Shown here: positions 34,610-47,864 of the stretch, piece after piece
Layout of the letters: every line of letters begins with the position of its first letter
How positions within the stretch are numbered: position 1 is the stretch's first letter
Assembly: GCA_029858285.1 (NCBI GenBank)
Contig: JAOUFN010000004.1
Span: 62,001-126,000 of the forward strand
Source: Nitrospirota bacterium
GTDB taxonomy: Bacteria > Nitrospirota > JACRHL01
Reading direction: 5' to 3'
DNA: 64,000 nucleotides
Notes under the pieces: model-generated
Told to the model about the DNA's origin: nothing
Database searches by the model: none
Seen by the model: only the letters and a program-made list of their open reading frames with translations
Translations under genes and position numbers: made by a program

Positions 34610-35733
34610 GGTTTTTCCCTCCCGGAGGGGGCGGCGCCGGAATTCGGCGTGGTTGTCGGCGTGGTTGTCGGGGCATTTTTCGGGGCCTCCGCCGCGCAGC
34701 GGAAGCCGAACGAGTTGTTGCGGATTTTGGGGGTAAACCGGCTGCGGTTGTAGGTGGGCGCCGAAAGGCCGCAGCCGTAGGACAGGCAGTCGTACCACGA
34801 GCCGCCGCGCAACACCTTGTTGATTTCACCGTAGTGGGTGTCGGGAAATTCGTTGCCGGGGTAGGGCAGGTACCAGTCGGCGGTCCACTCCCACACGTTG
34901 CCCGACATGTCGTACAGGCCGAAGGGGCTTTTGCCGTTTTCGAAGGAGCCCACCGGCATGGTGTCGCCTGCCTCGCCGTGGGCGGCCCAGCGCTGGGGGG
35001 TGTTGGCGCGTTCCAGTTCGAAGTGGTTGCCCCACGGGAAAATGCGCCCGTCGGTGCCGCGTGCGGCCTTTTCCCACTCCAGTTCGGTGGGCAGGCGTTT
35101 GCCCTCCCAGCGGCAGAACTCGTCAGCGTCGAACCAACTGACGTACACCACCGGATGCGGCTTCTTGCCGGGGGGGATTTTGCCGTCCTTCCAGTGGCGC
35201 GGGGCCACATGTCCGGTGACATTTACAAACCCCTGGTAACGGAGGTTGGTCACCTCGTACAGATCGATGTAAAAGGCCGGCAGATCGACCACATGCTCCG
35301 GGGTTTCGTCCAGATTGCCCTTGCCCTCGGTAATCTCCCGGCCGTCGTTGCCAACGGTAACGGGACCGGCGGGGATCAGCGCCATGCGCGCCAGATTGGG
35401 GCCGTGGCCCCGGCCCGGCCTGTCGGCGCCGGGGGTGTCGGCCACGGTGAGCAGGGGCAGTTCATGGCTGCCTGCGTGGCATTCGGCGCAATCACCGCGC
35501 CCCATGTCTACCCGTGGGCCACTGCCGTCGGGGCCGTGGCAGGCGCCGCAGGCCTCGGCGGACACCGCCGTGAACGGCGTGCCGGGATGAGGGGAGGACA
35601 TTTTCCCGTCGTCGGCCTGTGCCGTCCACGGAATGGCTGCCAGCAAAACGGCCAGCAGGGCCACAGCCGGAAACGGCATGCCCGAACGCGGCAAAGCGCC
35701 CGGCATGTCCCCAGGTATCAGCCAACGGGGCAT
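34606..35733 (-). CDS. Dihaem cytochrome c fused to a SUMF1/FGE domain
   Basis: A 375-residue periplasmic protein. After a signal peptide (about residues 20-40, ending near TAQA) come two haem-c motifs, CGACH and CAECH, about 20 residues apart, then a SUMF1 domain: ALIPAGPVTVGND, IDLYEVTNLRYQGF, VVYVSWFDADEFC, LPTELEWEKAARGT, FPWGNHF, DMSGNVWEWTADW and SFGFRC. Unlike the other three FGE-domain proteins here it has two cysteines at FGE-like spacing in GGSWYDCLSYGCG, shifted by one residue. It could therefore have kept a metal site. The Pro/Thr tail (PTTTPTTTP) is encoded by short repeats. One base separates its ATG from the stop of the gene upstream. Confidence 0.85.
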   Translation of the reverse strand: MPRWLIPGDMPGALPRSGMPFPAVALLAVLLAAIPWTAQADDGKMSSPHPGTPFTAVSAEACGACHGPDGSGPRVDMGRGDCAECHAGSHELPLLTVADTPGADRPGRGHGPNLARMALIPAGPVTVGNDGREITEGKGNLDETPEHVVDLPAFYIDLYEVTNLRYQGFVNVTGHVAPRHWKDGKIPPGKKPHPVVYVSWFDADEFCRWEGKRLPTELEWEKAARGTDGRIFPWGNHFELERANTPQRWAAHGEAGDTMPVGSFENGKSPFGLYDMSGNVWEWTADWYLPYPGNEFPDTHYGEINKVLRGGSWYDCLSYGCGLSAPTYNRSRFTPKIRNNSFGFRCAAEAPKNAPTTTPTTTPNSGAAPSGREKP

Positions 35734-35734
35734 G

Positions 35735-36714
<980 letters not shown>

Positions 36715-36715
<1 letters not shown>

Positions 36716-38178
36716 CACGAGAGTCCGTACTCCTTCCAGCGCCGGGTGACCCGTTCCACCACGTCCGCGTCCATGCGGATGGGCGTACCCCACTCGCGGT
36801 GGGTCTCCGGCGGCAATTTGTGAGTGGCGTCAATGCCCATCTTGCTGCCCAGTCCGGCCTCCGGACTGGCAAAATCCAGGTAATCAATGGGTGTGTGTTC
36901 CACCAGCACTGTGTCGCGGACCGGATCCACGCGGGTAGAGATGGCCCACATCACGTCGTTCCAGTCGCGCACGTTGATGTCGTCGTCCACCACTACGATG
37001 AACTTGGTGTACATGAACTGGCGCAGCACGCTCCACAGCCCGAACATGACGCGCCGGGCGTGGCCAGGATACTGCTTGCGGATGGAGATCACCGCCATGC
37101 GGTAGGAGCAGGCCTCCATGGGCAGATGCAGGTCCACCACCTCGGGGAACTGCTGTTTGAGCAGAGGCACGAACACGTCGTTGAGGGCCAGGCCCAGGAT
37201 GGCCGGCTCGTCCGGCGGCCGCCCGGTGTAGGTGCTCATGTAGATGGGATTGCGCCGGTGGGTGATGGCGGTGGCGGTGAACACCGGGAATTTTTCCACC
37301 TGGTTGTAATAACCGGTGTGGTCGCCATACGGCCCCTCGTCCGCGTAATCGGTGAGGGACACGTGTCCCTCGATGACAATCTCCGCCGTGGCGGGCACAG
37401 TCAGGGGCACGGTCTTGCAGTCCGCCACTTCGATTTTTTTGCCCCGCAACAGGCCGGCGAAGTGGTATTCGCTGAGGGAATCGGGCACCGGAGTGACTGC
37501 GGCAATGGTGGTGGCCGGTTCGCACCCCAGGGCAATGGCCACCGGGATCGGGTCGGGTTTTTTCTTGCCGACCCACGCCTGATGGTCCAGGGCGCCCCCC
37601 CGGTGGGCCAGCCAGCGCATGATGGCGCGGTTTTTCCCCAGCACCTGCATGCGGTAGATACCCACGTTGATGCGCCCGCCGTCCGGACCACGGGTGATCA
37701 CCAGCGGCCAGGTGATGAGCGGGGCGGGCTCCCCCGGCCAGCAGCCCATCACCGGCAGGCGCGTCAAATCTACCTGATCGCCGCTGAGCACCACCTCCTG
37801 ACAGGGGGGGCGCGACACGGTTTTGGGTGGCATGTTCATCATCGCCTTGACCAGCGGCAGCTTGTCGAAGGCGTCCATCATCCCCCTGGGGGGTTCCGGC
37901 TGGCGCAGGGAGGCGAGCATCTCCCCCACCTGCCGCAGGCCGCCGGGGGCGATCTCCAGGCCCATTTCGATGCGCCGCACGCTGCCGAACAGGTTGATCA
38001 GCACCGGCCAGTCGTACCCCTTGGGGCGCTCGAACAGCAGCGCCGGGCCGTTCCGGGCCAGCACGCGACTGCCGATCTCGGTCATTTCCAGGTGCGGATC
38101 GACCTCGGCCGCGATGCGCCGCAATTCCCCCTCTTTTTCCAGACGTTTGAGGAACTCCCGCAGATCGGCGTAGGGCAT
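36715..38178 (-). CDS. ubiD: UbiD family prenylated-FMN decarboxylase
   Basis: A 487-residue protein, normal UbiD length, starting [22 protein letters not shown]. It decarboxylates 3-polyprenyl-4-hydroxybenzoate in ubiquinone synthesis, using the prenylated FMN made by UbiX. Conserved parts are [39 protein letters not shown], the Glu-rich [10 protein letters not shown], the [12 protein letters not shown] segment with the catalytic Glu-Arg-Glu region, and HVMW-like [13 protein letters not shown] near the end. The ATG shares a base with the ubiA stop (TGATG). No ubiX is visible in this window. The function fits the upstream ubiA. Confidence 0.93.
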
Positions 38179-39050
38179 CAGTTCCCCCCCGTGGCGGGCG
38201 AGCCCGGCACCGCACCGGTCAGGGTGCCCAGCAGCAGGGCGGCCAGCACCGCCGCCCCCACCCACACATGGGCGGCGAACAGGCGGAACGCCTCCGGACG
38301 GCTGAGTCCCCGGCGTACCCGGGCGCACTGGTAAAGCATTCCGGCGAGGATCACGCCGAGGGCGGCGAAAGTGCTGCCCGGCAACCCCTCGCGCCAGCCC
38401 GCCGCCGCCAGCAGCAGGCAGGTGGCGATAAAGCAGGTGCCGATCCACAGCCAGGCGCGTTCGCCGAACAGAATGGCGCTGGATTTCACCCCGGCCTTGC
38501 GGTCGTCGTCGATGTCCTGGATGGCGTAGATGGTGTCGTAGCCGATGGCCCAGAAAATGGTGGCGGCGAACAACAGGGCGGGGGTGAGTCCGACGCTGCC
38601 GGTGACCGCTGCCCAGGCCATGAAGGTGCCCCAGCCGAAGGCCATGCCCAGAAATGCCTGGGGCAGGCTCACCCAGCGCTTGGTGAACGGATACAGCACC
38701 GCCAGCCCCAGACCGCAGGCCGACAGCCACAGGGTCAGACGGTTCAGGTGCAGAATCAGCAGCAGGCTTGTGCCCACCAGCAGGGCAAACACCACCAGCG
38801 CGGTGCCGACACCCAATCGGCCATCCGCCAGCGGTCGGGAGCGGGTGCGCTCCACCAGCGGGTCGATGCGCCGGTCGGCCACGTCGTTGATGACGCAACC
38901 GGCGCTGCGCATCAGAAACGCGCCCAGGGTGAAGATCGCCACCAGTTTCCAGTCTGGCCGTCCGCCGGACGCCAGCGCCAGCGACCACAGCGACGGCCAC
39001 AGCAGCAGCAGTGTGCCGTGAGGCCTGCCGATACGCATCAGTTCCAGCAC
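38178..39050 (-). CDS. ubiA: 4-hydroxybenzoate polyprenyltransferase
   Basis: About 290 residues from GTG 39050, eight or nine transmembrane helices. It transfers the polyprenyl chain to 4-hydroxybenzoate, the first membrane step of ubiquinone synthesis. The two Asp-rich Mg-diphosphate motifs are [20 protein letters not shown] and [33 protein letters not shown] is the usual N-terminal UbiA signature. Only four residues precede that signature with this start, fewer than in most UbiA proteins; a TTG at 39137 preceded by AGGG would add 29 residues and may be the real start. First gene of the operon with ubiD, three FGE-domain genes and the UbiH-like monooxygenase. Confidence 0.9.
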   Translation of the reverse strand: MLELMRIGRPHGTLLLLWPSLWSLALASGGRPDWKLVAIFTLGAFLMRSAGCVINDVADRRIDPLVERTRSRPLADGRLGVGTALVVFALLVGTSLLLILHLNRLTLWLSACGLGLAVLYPFTKRWVSLPQAFLGMAFGWGTFMAWAAVTGSVGLTPALLFAATIFWAIGYDTIYAIQDIDDDRKAGVKSSAILFGERAWLWIGTCFIATCLLLAAAGWREGLPGSTFAALGVILAGMLYQCARVRRGLSRPEAFRLFAAHVWVGAAVLAALLLGTLTGAVPGSPATGGN

Positions 39051-39362
39051 GGCGCGGGCCGTTTGCCACGCAACCCGGGCGCGACCGGGTGCGGCGGGGG
39101 CGGACGCGGAATGGTTTACGACCGGGCGGAAACCCAATGGGCAACCCTGACAAAAAAAGGGGGAGAAAACCCGCCCGATGGTACGTTTCGGGGCGCGGCG
39201 AGTCAAGGCGACCAGGGGGGGCGCCGCCGCCAGGCAACGGGGCGACAGGGCAGGGGAGCATTTACCGGCGCGGCCGTGGCGTCTATAGTGGTGGCGACCG
39301 TGCTGGCACGGGCGTGCGCGGTTGCGGACGCCGATGTTGTCCCCCCACCGCGAGAGGCCCCC
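39051..39362. other. Divergent intergenic region ubiA / deacetylase fusion
   Basis: The stretch contains the leaders of two divergent genes. Apart from a possible N-terminal extension of ubiA (to 39137) no coding content was recognised. A plus-strand promoter match is listed separately. Confidence 0.5.
39261..39289 (+). promoter_or_regulatory. Candidate promoter for the GNAT/deacetylase gene
   Basis: TTTACC (39261-39266) and TATAGT (39284-39289) are 17 bases apart, a good sigma-70 spacing, about 74 bases before the predicted start. Only the motif supports this. Confidence 0.4.
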
Positions 39363-41282
39363 TTGATCCGCTTTCGTTACCTGTTTGGAATTGGCCGCGA
39401 CCTGGACCGCCGTCAGGTCGAGGAGGCGCAGGACATCTATCGCCGCTGCTTCCCCTACGCCCCCGAATACGCGGACCGCATCGGAGAATGGCTGGCGCGT
39501 TCACCGCGTCGTGATCTGGAGCCGATCCTGTTGCTGGCCCTGGGGGCGCGTGCAGTGATCGGCTTTAGTTGGGTGATGTATTTCCCCGACCTGCGTTACG
39601 CCTACCTGGACTACCTGGCCAGCGATCCGGGACGTTCCGCGCGGGGCATTGGCGGCGCCCTCTACGAGGCCACCCGCGAGGTGCTGCAACAAAAAGGCGC
39701 CCGCGGCCTGTTCCTGGAGGCCCCCCACGACGACCCGGAACTGCTCAAGGATCCCTCCCGTGCGCCGGTGAACCACAAGCGCATGCTGTTTTACGAGCGC
39801 TACGGGGCCCTGCCGGTGGTCGGTACCGCGTTTGACCGCACCGCCACCACCGCCAACGAAGGCTGGATGACCCACCTGGTGTATGACAGCCTGGGCCGCC
39901 GGGCGGAACTGCGCGGTGGCGATGCCCGCAACTTTGTGGGCGCCCTGTACCGGCGCAAATACGGCCTCAACCCGGACAACAAGGTGCTGTCCGGCATCAT
40001 CGCATCGTTCCGCGACGGCCCGGTGAAGCTGCGCCAGCCAAAGAAGGGCCGGGATGTTGGCGGGGATGCGGGGGACTCCGGGGACGCTGCTTCCAGGCCC
40101 GCCAAGGCTTCCGCCAGCAAAACCGTCAAGTCGCCCGCCAAATCGCCCGCCAAAGTGACTGCCAAGGGTGCTTCTGGCAAAGCCTCCGCCACCAAAACCG
40201 TCAAGTCACCCGCCAAGGCCCCCGCCGCCAAGGCAACCAAAGGCACCATCGTCAAGCCTCCGGTCGTGGACGTGGTGCGGCGCATCTATCCGGTCAAGCT
40301 GGTCACCAATGAGCGGCATTTTTTGCACCACATGCGGGAAAAAGGCTATGTGGAGCGCCCGGTGCGCATGGACGCCGTGTTGCGCGGGCTGGAAGGGCTG
40401 GCGGTGGAGCAGGTGCGGCCGCACCACTTTGGCGAAGCGCCCATCCGCGCCGTTCACGCGGCGTCCCTGATCGGCTACATGGCGCGAGCCTCCAGCCGCC
40501 TGCAGGCCCGGCAGTTGATCTATCCCACCGTATTCCCCATGCGCCGCCGCCACCGCCCGCCCCGCGAGTTCGAGATGCGCGCCGGATACTACTGTCTGGA
40601 CACCTTCACCCCCCTGGGGCACAACACCTACGCCGCCGCGCGTTCCGCCGTTGACACCGCCCTCACCGGCGCCAATCTGGCGCTGGACGGCGAGCGCTAT
40701 GTCTATGCCCTGTGCCGTCCCCCCGGCCACCACGCCGAACCCAATGCCTGGGGCGGTTTTTGCTACTTCAACAACGCCTCGGTGGCCGCCCACCACCTGT
40801 CCGCCCACGGCAAGGTGGCGCTGCTGGACATCGACCACCACCACGGCAACGGCAGCCAGCAGATTTTTTACCAGCGCAACGACGTGCTGGTGGTGAACCT
40901 GCATTGCCACCCGGATTTCGCCTATCCGTACTTCAGCGGCTTCGCCGACGAACGCGGGGAGGGGGCGGGCAAGGGGTTTAACCGCAACTACCCCCTGCCC
41001 CCCGGCACCGGCGACAAGGAGTATCTGAAGGCGCTGGCCGAGGCGCTGCGTGACATCGCCCGCTTCAAGCCGGAATTTTTTGTGGTGTCGGTGGGGTACG
41101 ACATCATGCGCGGAGACCCCACCGGCTCCTTTGCGGTCACTTCGCGGGGGATGCGCAAAATCGGTGAACAGTTGGCGGCGTTGCGCCTGCCTACCCTGCT
41201 GGTACAGGAAGGGGGATATTCCCTGAGCAACCTGCGTCAGGGTTCACGCGCCTTCATCACCGGCCTGACCAGTATTTGGTAA
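39363..41282 (+). CDS. GNAT acetyltransferase fused to a histone deacetylase-like enzyme through an H1-like linker
   Basis: About 639 residues from TTG 39363 (GAGAGG just upstream; start uncertain). Residues 1-215: a GNAT-type domain with LDYLASDPGRSARGIGGALY (acetyl-CoA loop) and LFLEAPHDD. Residues 225-295: a linker made almost wholly of Lys, Ala, Pro, Ser and Thr with repeats such as KTVKSPAK, resembling the tail of histone H1. Residues 300-639: a class II-type deacetylase domain with RPPGHHAEPNAWGGFCYFNN (His456/His457), LLDIDHHHGNG (Asp491 and His493 as zinc ligands) and Asp580 in GYDIMRGDP. Both enzyme parts look intact. Likely targets are acetylated proteins or acetylpolyamines; the linker may bind DNA or RNA. 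It is transcribed alone, divergent from ubiA. Confidence 0.85.
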   Translation: MIRFRYLFGIGRDLDRRQVEEAQDIYRRCFPYAPEYADRIGEWLARSPRRDLEPILLLALGARAVIGFSWVMYFPDLRYAYLDYLASDPGRSARGIGGALYEATREVLQQKGARGLFLEAPHDDPELLKDPSRAPVNHKRMLFYERYGALPVVGTAFDRTATTANEGWMTHLVYDSLGRRAELRGGDARNFVGALYRRKYGLNPDNKVLSGIIASFRDGPVKLRQPKKGRDVGGDAGDSGDAASRPAKASASKTVKSPAKSPAKVTAKGASGKASATKTVKSPAKAPAAKATKGTIVKPPVVDVVRRIYPVKLVTNERHFLHHMREKGYVERPVRMDAVLRGLEGLAVEQVRPHHFGEAPIRAVHAASLIGYMARASSRLQARQLIYPTVFPMRRRHRPPREFEMRAGYYCLDTFTPLGHNTYAAARSAVDTALTGANLALDGERYVYALCRPPGHHAEPNAWGGFCYFNNASVAAHHLSAHGKVALLDIDHHHGNGSQQIFYQRNDVLVVNLHCHPDFAYPYFSGFADERGEGAGKGFNRNYPLPPGTGDKEYLKALAEALRDIARFKPEFFVVSVGYDIMRGDPTGSFAVTSRGMRKIGEQLAALRLPTLLVQEGGYSLSNLRQGSRAFITGLTSIW

Positions 41283-41369
41283 CCGCCACGGACCCCGGAG
41301 GGCGCGGCTCCCGGCGGCAAAAGATGCGGACGGAGCAATGGCGGGTGCCGGGTGCGATGCGTCGATTTG

Positions 41370-41378
41370 TGATATTAT
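41370..41378 (+). promoter_or_regulatory. Candidate extended -10 promoter for purQLF
   Basis: TG-A-TATTAT forms an extended -10 element about 105 bases upstream of the purQ start, in a locally AT-rich patch. No convincing -35 box is found at 17 bases, which extended -10 promoters do not need. No PurR-like palindrome was noticed. Confidence 0.35.
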
Positions 41379-41482
41379 ACCGGGCCGGTATCCCGTTGTT
41401 CTGCCGTTTATCCGTGTAGTCGTCGCGATCCGTTAGAACCAACCCAGCCATCCCGTTTGTCCCCTGTGACTGGAGCCGTTCC

Positions 41483-42180
41483 GTGACCATCGGCATTGTT
41501 GTCTTCCCCGGATCCAACTGCGACCACGATGTGGAGCATGTGATCGGGCGTGTGTGCGGGGCCAAAACCCGCTTTCTGTGGCACAAGGAAACCAGCCTGG
41601 AGGGGATCTCCGCCGTGGTGTTGCCGGGTGGATTTTCCTACGGCGATTACCTGCGCTGCGGCGCCATCGCCCGTGTCAGCCCGATCATGGAGGAGGTTCG
41701 CCGTTTCGCCCGCCAGGGACGTCCGGTGGTGGGCATCTGCAACGGCTTTCAGGTGCTGGTCGAGGCCGGCATCCTGCCCGGCGCCCTGGTGCGCAACGCC
41801 AGCCTCAATTTTATCTGTCGCCCGGTCTCCCTGCGCGTCGAGCGTACCGATTCCCCTTACACCACCGGCTACCTGGAGAGACAGGTGGTGAACTTCCCGA
41901 TCGCCCACGCCGACGGCAATTTTCAGGCCGATGCGGAAACCCTGCGGCGTCTGGAAGGCGAGGGGCGGGTGGCGTTCCGCTACTGCGCCCCCGACGGGCG
42001 TGTGGACCCCGCCGCCAACCCCAACGGCAGCCTTGGCAACATTGCCGGCATCTTCGGCACCACCCGCAACGTGCTGGGGCTGATGCCCCACCCCGAACGC
42101 AACGCCGAAGGTGCGCTCGGCGACGCCAGCGGGAGGCCGTTTTTTGCCGGTCTGCTCAACCACCTGGCAGAGGTCACCGC

Positions 42181-42184
<4 letters not shown>
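41483..42184 (+). CDS. purQ: Phosphoribosylformylglycinamidine synthase, glutaminase subunit
   Basis: A 233-residue class I glutamine amidotransferase. It releases ammonia from glutamine for the conversion of FGAR to FGAM in purine synthesis. The catalytic triad is visible: Cys in [14 protein letters not shown] and His/Glu in [11 protein letters not shown]. The N-terminus [18 protein letters not shown] and the [12 protein letters not shown] loop are typical of PurQ in the three-part PurS/PurQ/PurL enzyme. GTG 41483 is the start; GGAG lies upstream. purL overlaps its stop by four bases. purS, normally encoded just before purQ, is absent here. Confidence 0.95.
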
Positions 42185-44423
<2,239 letters not shown>

Positions 44424-44427
<4 letters not shown>

Positions 44428-45848
44428 ACGGCTGTACTTTTACCCCCGAGGAACTACGCCACGACAAGCCCCGCGAGGAGTGCGGCGTGGTGGGCATCTA
44501 CAACCACACCGAGGCGGGCAATCTGGCCTATTTGACCCTCTACGCCCAGCAGCACCGGGGCCAGGAAGGGGCGGGCATCGTTACCCTGAACGGCAGTGAG
44601 TTCCACGCCGTCAAGGGGCAGGGGCTGGTGCCGGACATTTTCAACCACGCCCGCCTGCAGGAACTGCCGGGCAACTATGCCATTGGCCACAACCGCTATT
44701 CCACGGCGGGCGGGGCAGGGCTCAAAAATGTCCAGCCGCTGGTGGCAGGCTCGGCCCTGGGTACCATCGCCATGGCCCACAACGGCAACCTCACCAACGC
44801 CGACCTGCTGCGCACGCGGCTGATCGACGAGGGGGCCATCTTCCAGTCCACCATCGACAGCGAAGTCATCCTGCATTTGATTGCGCGGTCCCGCGAGCGC
44901 AGCTTTCCGCGCCGCATCATTGACGCGTTGGCCCAGGTCAAGGGCGGTTTTTCGCTGATTTTCCTCACCGAAAACAGTCTGGTGGGGGTGCGCGATCCCC
45001 ACGGCTTCCGCCCCCTGTCCCTGGGGCGCTTCGTGGATGGCGGCTATGTGCTGGCCTCCGAAACCTGCGCCTTCGACCTGATCGGCGCCCGCTTCGTGCG
45101 CGACATCCGCCCCGGTGAGATGGTGGAGATCACCCGCGAGGGGGTGTCCACCTGCATGCCGTTCCAGTTGCACGAAGGGGCCTTCTGTATCTTCGAATAC
45201 GTCTACTTCTCGCGCGTGGACAGCGTGATCGGCGGCCATTCGGTGTGGATGGTGCGCAAGAATCAGGGGCGGTTTCTGGCCAAGGAGAGCCCGGCGGAGG
45301 CCGACGTGGTCATCCCGGTGCCGGACTCCGGCGTGGCCACCGCCATGGGGTTTGCCGAGGAATCGGGGATTCCCTACGAAATGGGGCTGATCCGCAACCA
45401 CTACGTGGGGCGCACCTTCATCGAACCCCAGAGTTCAATTCGCCACTTCGGCGTGAAGATCAAGCTCAACCCGGTGCGCGAGGTGATCGAGGGCAAGCGC
45501 GTGGTGGTGGTGGACGATTCCATCGTGCGCGGCACCACCAGCCGCAAGATCGTGGAGATGGTGCGCAAGGCGGGGGCCGCCGAGGTGCACATGCGCATCG
45601 GTTCCCCCAAAATCATCTCGCCCTGCTTTTACGGCATTGATACCCCCACGCGGGAGGAACTTATCGGTTCCTCGAAAAACGCCGAGGAGATTCGGGCCTA
45701 CCTGAGCGCCGACTCCCTCGGATACCTGAGCGAGGAGGGGCTGCTGGCTGCCTCTCCCAAGCTGGGTGGATACTGCACTGCCTGTTTCAGCGGTCGCTAC
45801 CCGGTGAGCGTGGCGTTCGATCAGCCGCGCCAACCGCAGTTGTTCTAG
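44424..45848 (+). CDS. purF: Amidophosphoribosyltransferase
   Basis: A 474-residue enzyme of the first committed step of purine synthesis (PRPP and glutamine to phosphoribosylamine). A 19-residue propeptide precedes the N-terminal catalytic cysteine in [13 protein letters not shown], as in the Bacillus-type PurF. The PRPP loop is [16 protein letters not shown]. The cysteines of the iron-sulfur cluster in that type appear in the [17 protein letters not shown] and [14 protein letters not shown] segments. GTG 44424 overlaps the purL stop. After its stop about 135 bases separate it from the LOG family gene. Confidence 0.96.
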
Positions 45849-45982
45849 GGGGCGCTCCGGGAAGAGACCTGGGTAAGGGGAGCCGGGGAGATGACTCTCC
45901 GGAGGAGATAATTCCGGGGGGATCATAATGCCCCCCCTGCACGCGGCCGGACCGGTTTCCCTTTCCGGCCGTGGGGGAGACC

Positions 45983-47065
45983 ATGGGCTACACACCGAAT
46001 TCACCCCAGGCGCCGGGGCATGGACCCAGCGCGCGCCGTCGTCGCGGCGACCCCGCCGAAGCCGCCCGCCAGTGGGAAGAACTGATGACGCGCTTGGGCG
46101 ACCTGCGCACCAACCACAACGACGACCTGCTGCGGGGCCTGCTCACCACCGTCTGCAATTTTTTCGAAAAGCCGGCGGAACGGCGCGACCTGAAGATGGC
46201 CCATCTGGCCCTCAAGGAGTCGCGCCAGGCGCTGGAGGTGTTCTCCCGCTACCGGCATGTGCCCAAGGTGAGTGTGTTCGGCTCCGCCCGCACCGACCCC
46301 GACAACGCAGACTACCAACTGGCCAAGGATTTTGCCCGCAACATCGCGGCGCACGGCTACATGGTCATCACCGGTGCCGGGGGCGGCATCATGGAAGCCG
46401 CCAATGCCGGGGCCGGTACCGACATGAGCTTTGGCCTGAATATCGACCTGCCGTTCGAGCAGGAGTCCAACCCGTACATCGCGGGCGACCCCAAGCTGAT
46501 GCAGTTCCGGTTTTTCTTCACCCGCAAGCTCTACTTCATGAAGGAGACTTCGGCCCTGGCCCTGTTTCCGGGCGGTTTTGGGACTCTGGACGAGGGGTTC
46601 GAAGCCCTCACCCTGATCCAGACCGGCAAGAGCACCCCCATGCCCATCGTGCTCATGGAACACGAGGGGGGGAGCTACTGGAAGGAGTGGTGCGACTATC
46701 TCAACGACCACCTGCTCGCGCGCGGCATGATCCGCCACGACGACCTGGACCTGTTCCGCGTCTGCCACACCGTGGAAGAGGGGGTGGATGAAATTCAGCA
46801 GTTTTTCCGCGTGTTCCACTCCGCGGTGCGCACCCGCGACGGCGTGATCATCTGGCTGTGGCGCGCCCTGGAGCCGGAAGAGGTAGCCCTGCTCAACGAG
46901 ACCTTTTCCGACCTGATGGGCGGCAAAAAACTGCGCCAGCCGTTTTCCCCCGCCAAGCAGATGTCCGACACCGAGATGGACGTGATGAGCTTTATCGAGG
47001 TGCCCATGGACCACCGCCACCAAGGGCGGCTTCGGCAGTTGATCAACGTCATCAACAAGCTGTAA
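45983..47065 (+). CDS. LOG family protein (Rossmann-fold nucleotide hydrolase)
   Basis: A 360-residue protein of the LOG/TIGR00730 family, larger than the 190-residue plant type. It has KVSVFGSARTDPDNADYQLA, VITGAGGGIMEAANAGA and the signature LFPGGFGTLDEGFEAL with the Arg and Glu used in nucleoside 5'-monophosphate hydrolysis (cytokinin-activating enzymes or pyrimidine nucleotidases). The first 60 residues are an extra helical domain, as in other long LOG proteins. A GTG 12 bases upstream (45971) is another possible start. An imperfect inverted repeat (CGGCCGGA...TCCGGCCG, 45944-45971) lies across it. Substrate not predicted. Confidence 0.85.
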   Translation: MGYTPNSPQAPGHGPSARRRRGDPAEAARQWEELMTRLGDLRTNHNDDLLRGLLTTVCNFFEKPAERRDLKMAHLALKESRQALEVFSRYRHVPKVSVFGSARTDPDNADYQLAKDFARNIAAHGYMVITGAGGGIMEAANAGAGTDMSFGLNIDLPFEQESNPYIAGDPKLMQFRFFFTRKLYFMKETSALALFPGGFGTLDEGFEALTLIQTGKSTPMPIVLMEHEGGSYWKEWCDYLNDHLLARGMIRHDDLDLFRVCHTVEEGVDEIQQFFRVFHSAVRTRDGVIIWLWRALEPEEVALLNETFSDLMGGKKLRQPFSPAKQMSDTEMDVMSFIEVPMDHRHQGRLRQLINVINKL

Positions 47066-47070
47066 CCGCC

Positions 47071-47739
47071 GTGGGCACGGCTGGCGGTAAACCTAGCGGC
47101 AAATTGTCCGCCAAATTTGCCGCCCCGGTGGCCGAGGTGCTCAAGGTACTGGCGGAATTGTACCCGGATGCCGAATGCGCCCTGACCTACCGCAACCCCT
47201 ATGAATTGCTGATCGCCACCATCCTGTCGGCCCAGTGTACCGATGCGCGGGTGAACCAGGTCACCCCGGCCCTGTTCGCCCGCTTTCCCACCCCGGAGGC
47301 CATGGCGGCGGCCGGGCTGGAAGACATCATCGACCTGATCCGCTCCACCGGCTTTTTCAACAACAAGGCCAAAAACATCCTGACCTGCTGCCGCGACCTG
47401 GTCACCCGCCACGATGGACAGGTGCCGGACACCCTGGAGGAACTGGTCAAGCTGGCCGGGGTGGGCCGAAAGACCGCCAACGTGGTGCTGGGCAACGCCT
47501 TCGGGGTGCCGGGAATCACCGTGGACACGCATCTGGGAAGGGTGTCGCGCCGCCTCGGACTGACCCGGCACGACGACCCGGTGAAGGTCGAGCACGACCT
47601 GATGAAGCTGATCCCAAAGGACCAGTGGACGGTTTTTTCCCACCGCGTGATCCACCACGGCCGCGCCCTGTGCGCCGCCCGTAAACCCAAATGCCAGGCC
47701 TGTCCCCTGTCCGGGGTGTGTCCGGCGGCCTGGAACTAG
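47071..47739 (+). CDS. nth: Endonuclease III
   Basis: A 222-residue DNA glycosylase/AP lyase for oxidised pyrimidines. The helix-hairpin-helix is LVKLAGVGRKTANVVLG, with the catalytic Lys (near residue 131), and the catalytic Asp lies in GITVDTHLGRVSRRLG. The C-terminal [4Fe-4S] cluster ligands are CAARKPKCQACPLSGVC. The first 20 residues are an extra Gly/Lys/Ala stretch. GTG 47071, five bases after the LOG stop, is the likely start and indicates a shared transcript. Confidence 0.95.
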   Translation: MGTAGGKPSGKLSAKFAAPVAEVLKVLAELYPDAECALTYRNPYELLIATILSAQCTDARVNQVTPALFARFPTPEAMAAAGLEDIIDLIRSTGFFNNKAKNILTCCRDLVTRHDGQVPDTLEELVKLAGVGRKTANVVLGNAFGVPGITVDTHLGRVSRRLGLTRHDDPVKVEHDLMKLIPKDQWTVFSHRVIHHGRALCAARKPKCQACPLSGVCPAAWN

Positions 47740-47864
47740 GTGCTTGTCGTCCGCCACCCTCGCCCCCTGCGCTTGACCTTTCGGGCGATTCCGGTCACCT
47801 TCTTGAAACCGGACGCCGTGCGGGGAGGCGCAGTTGCAGATTGCAAAGGGGAGGGGATTTTTCC

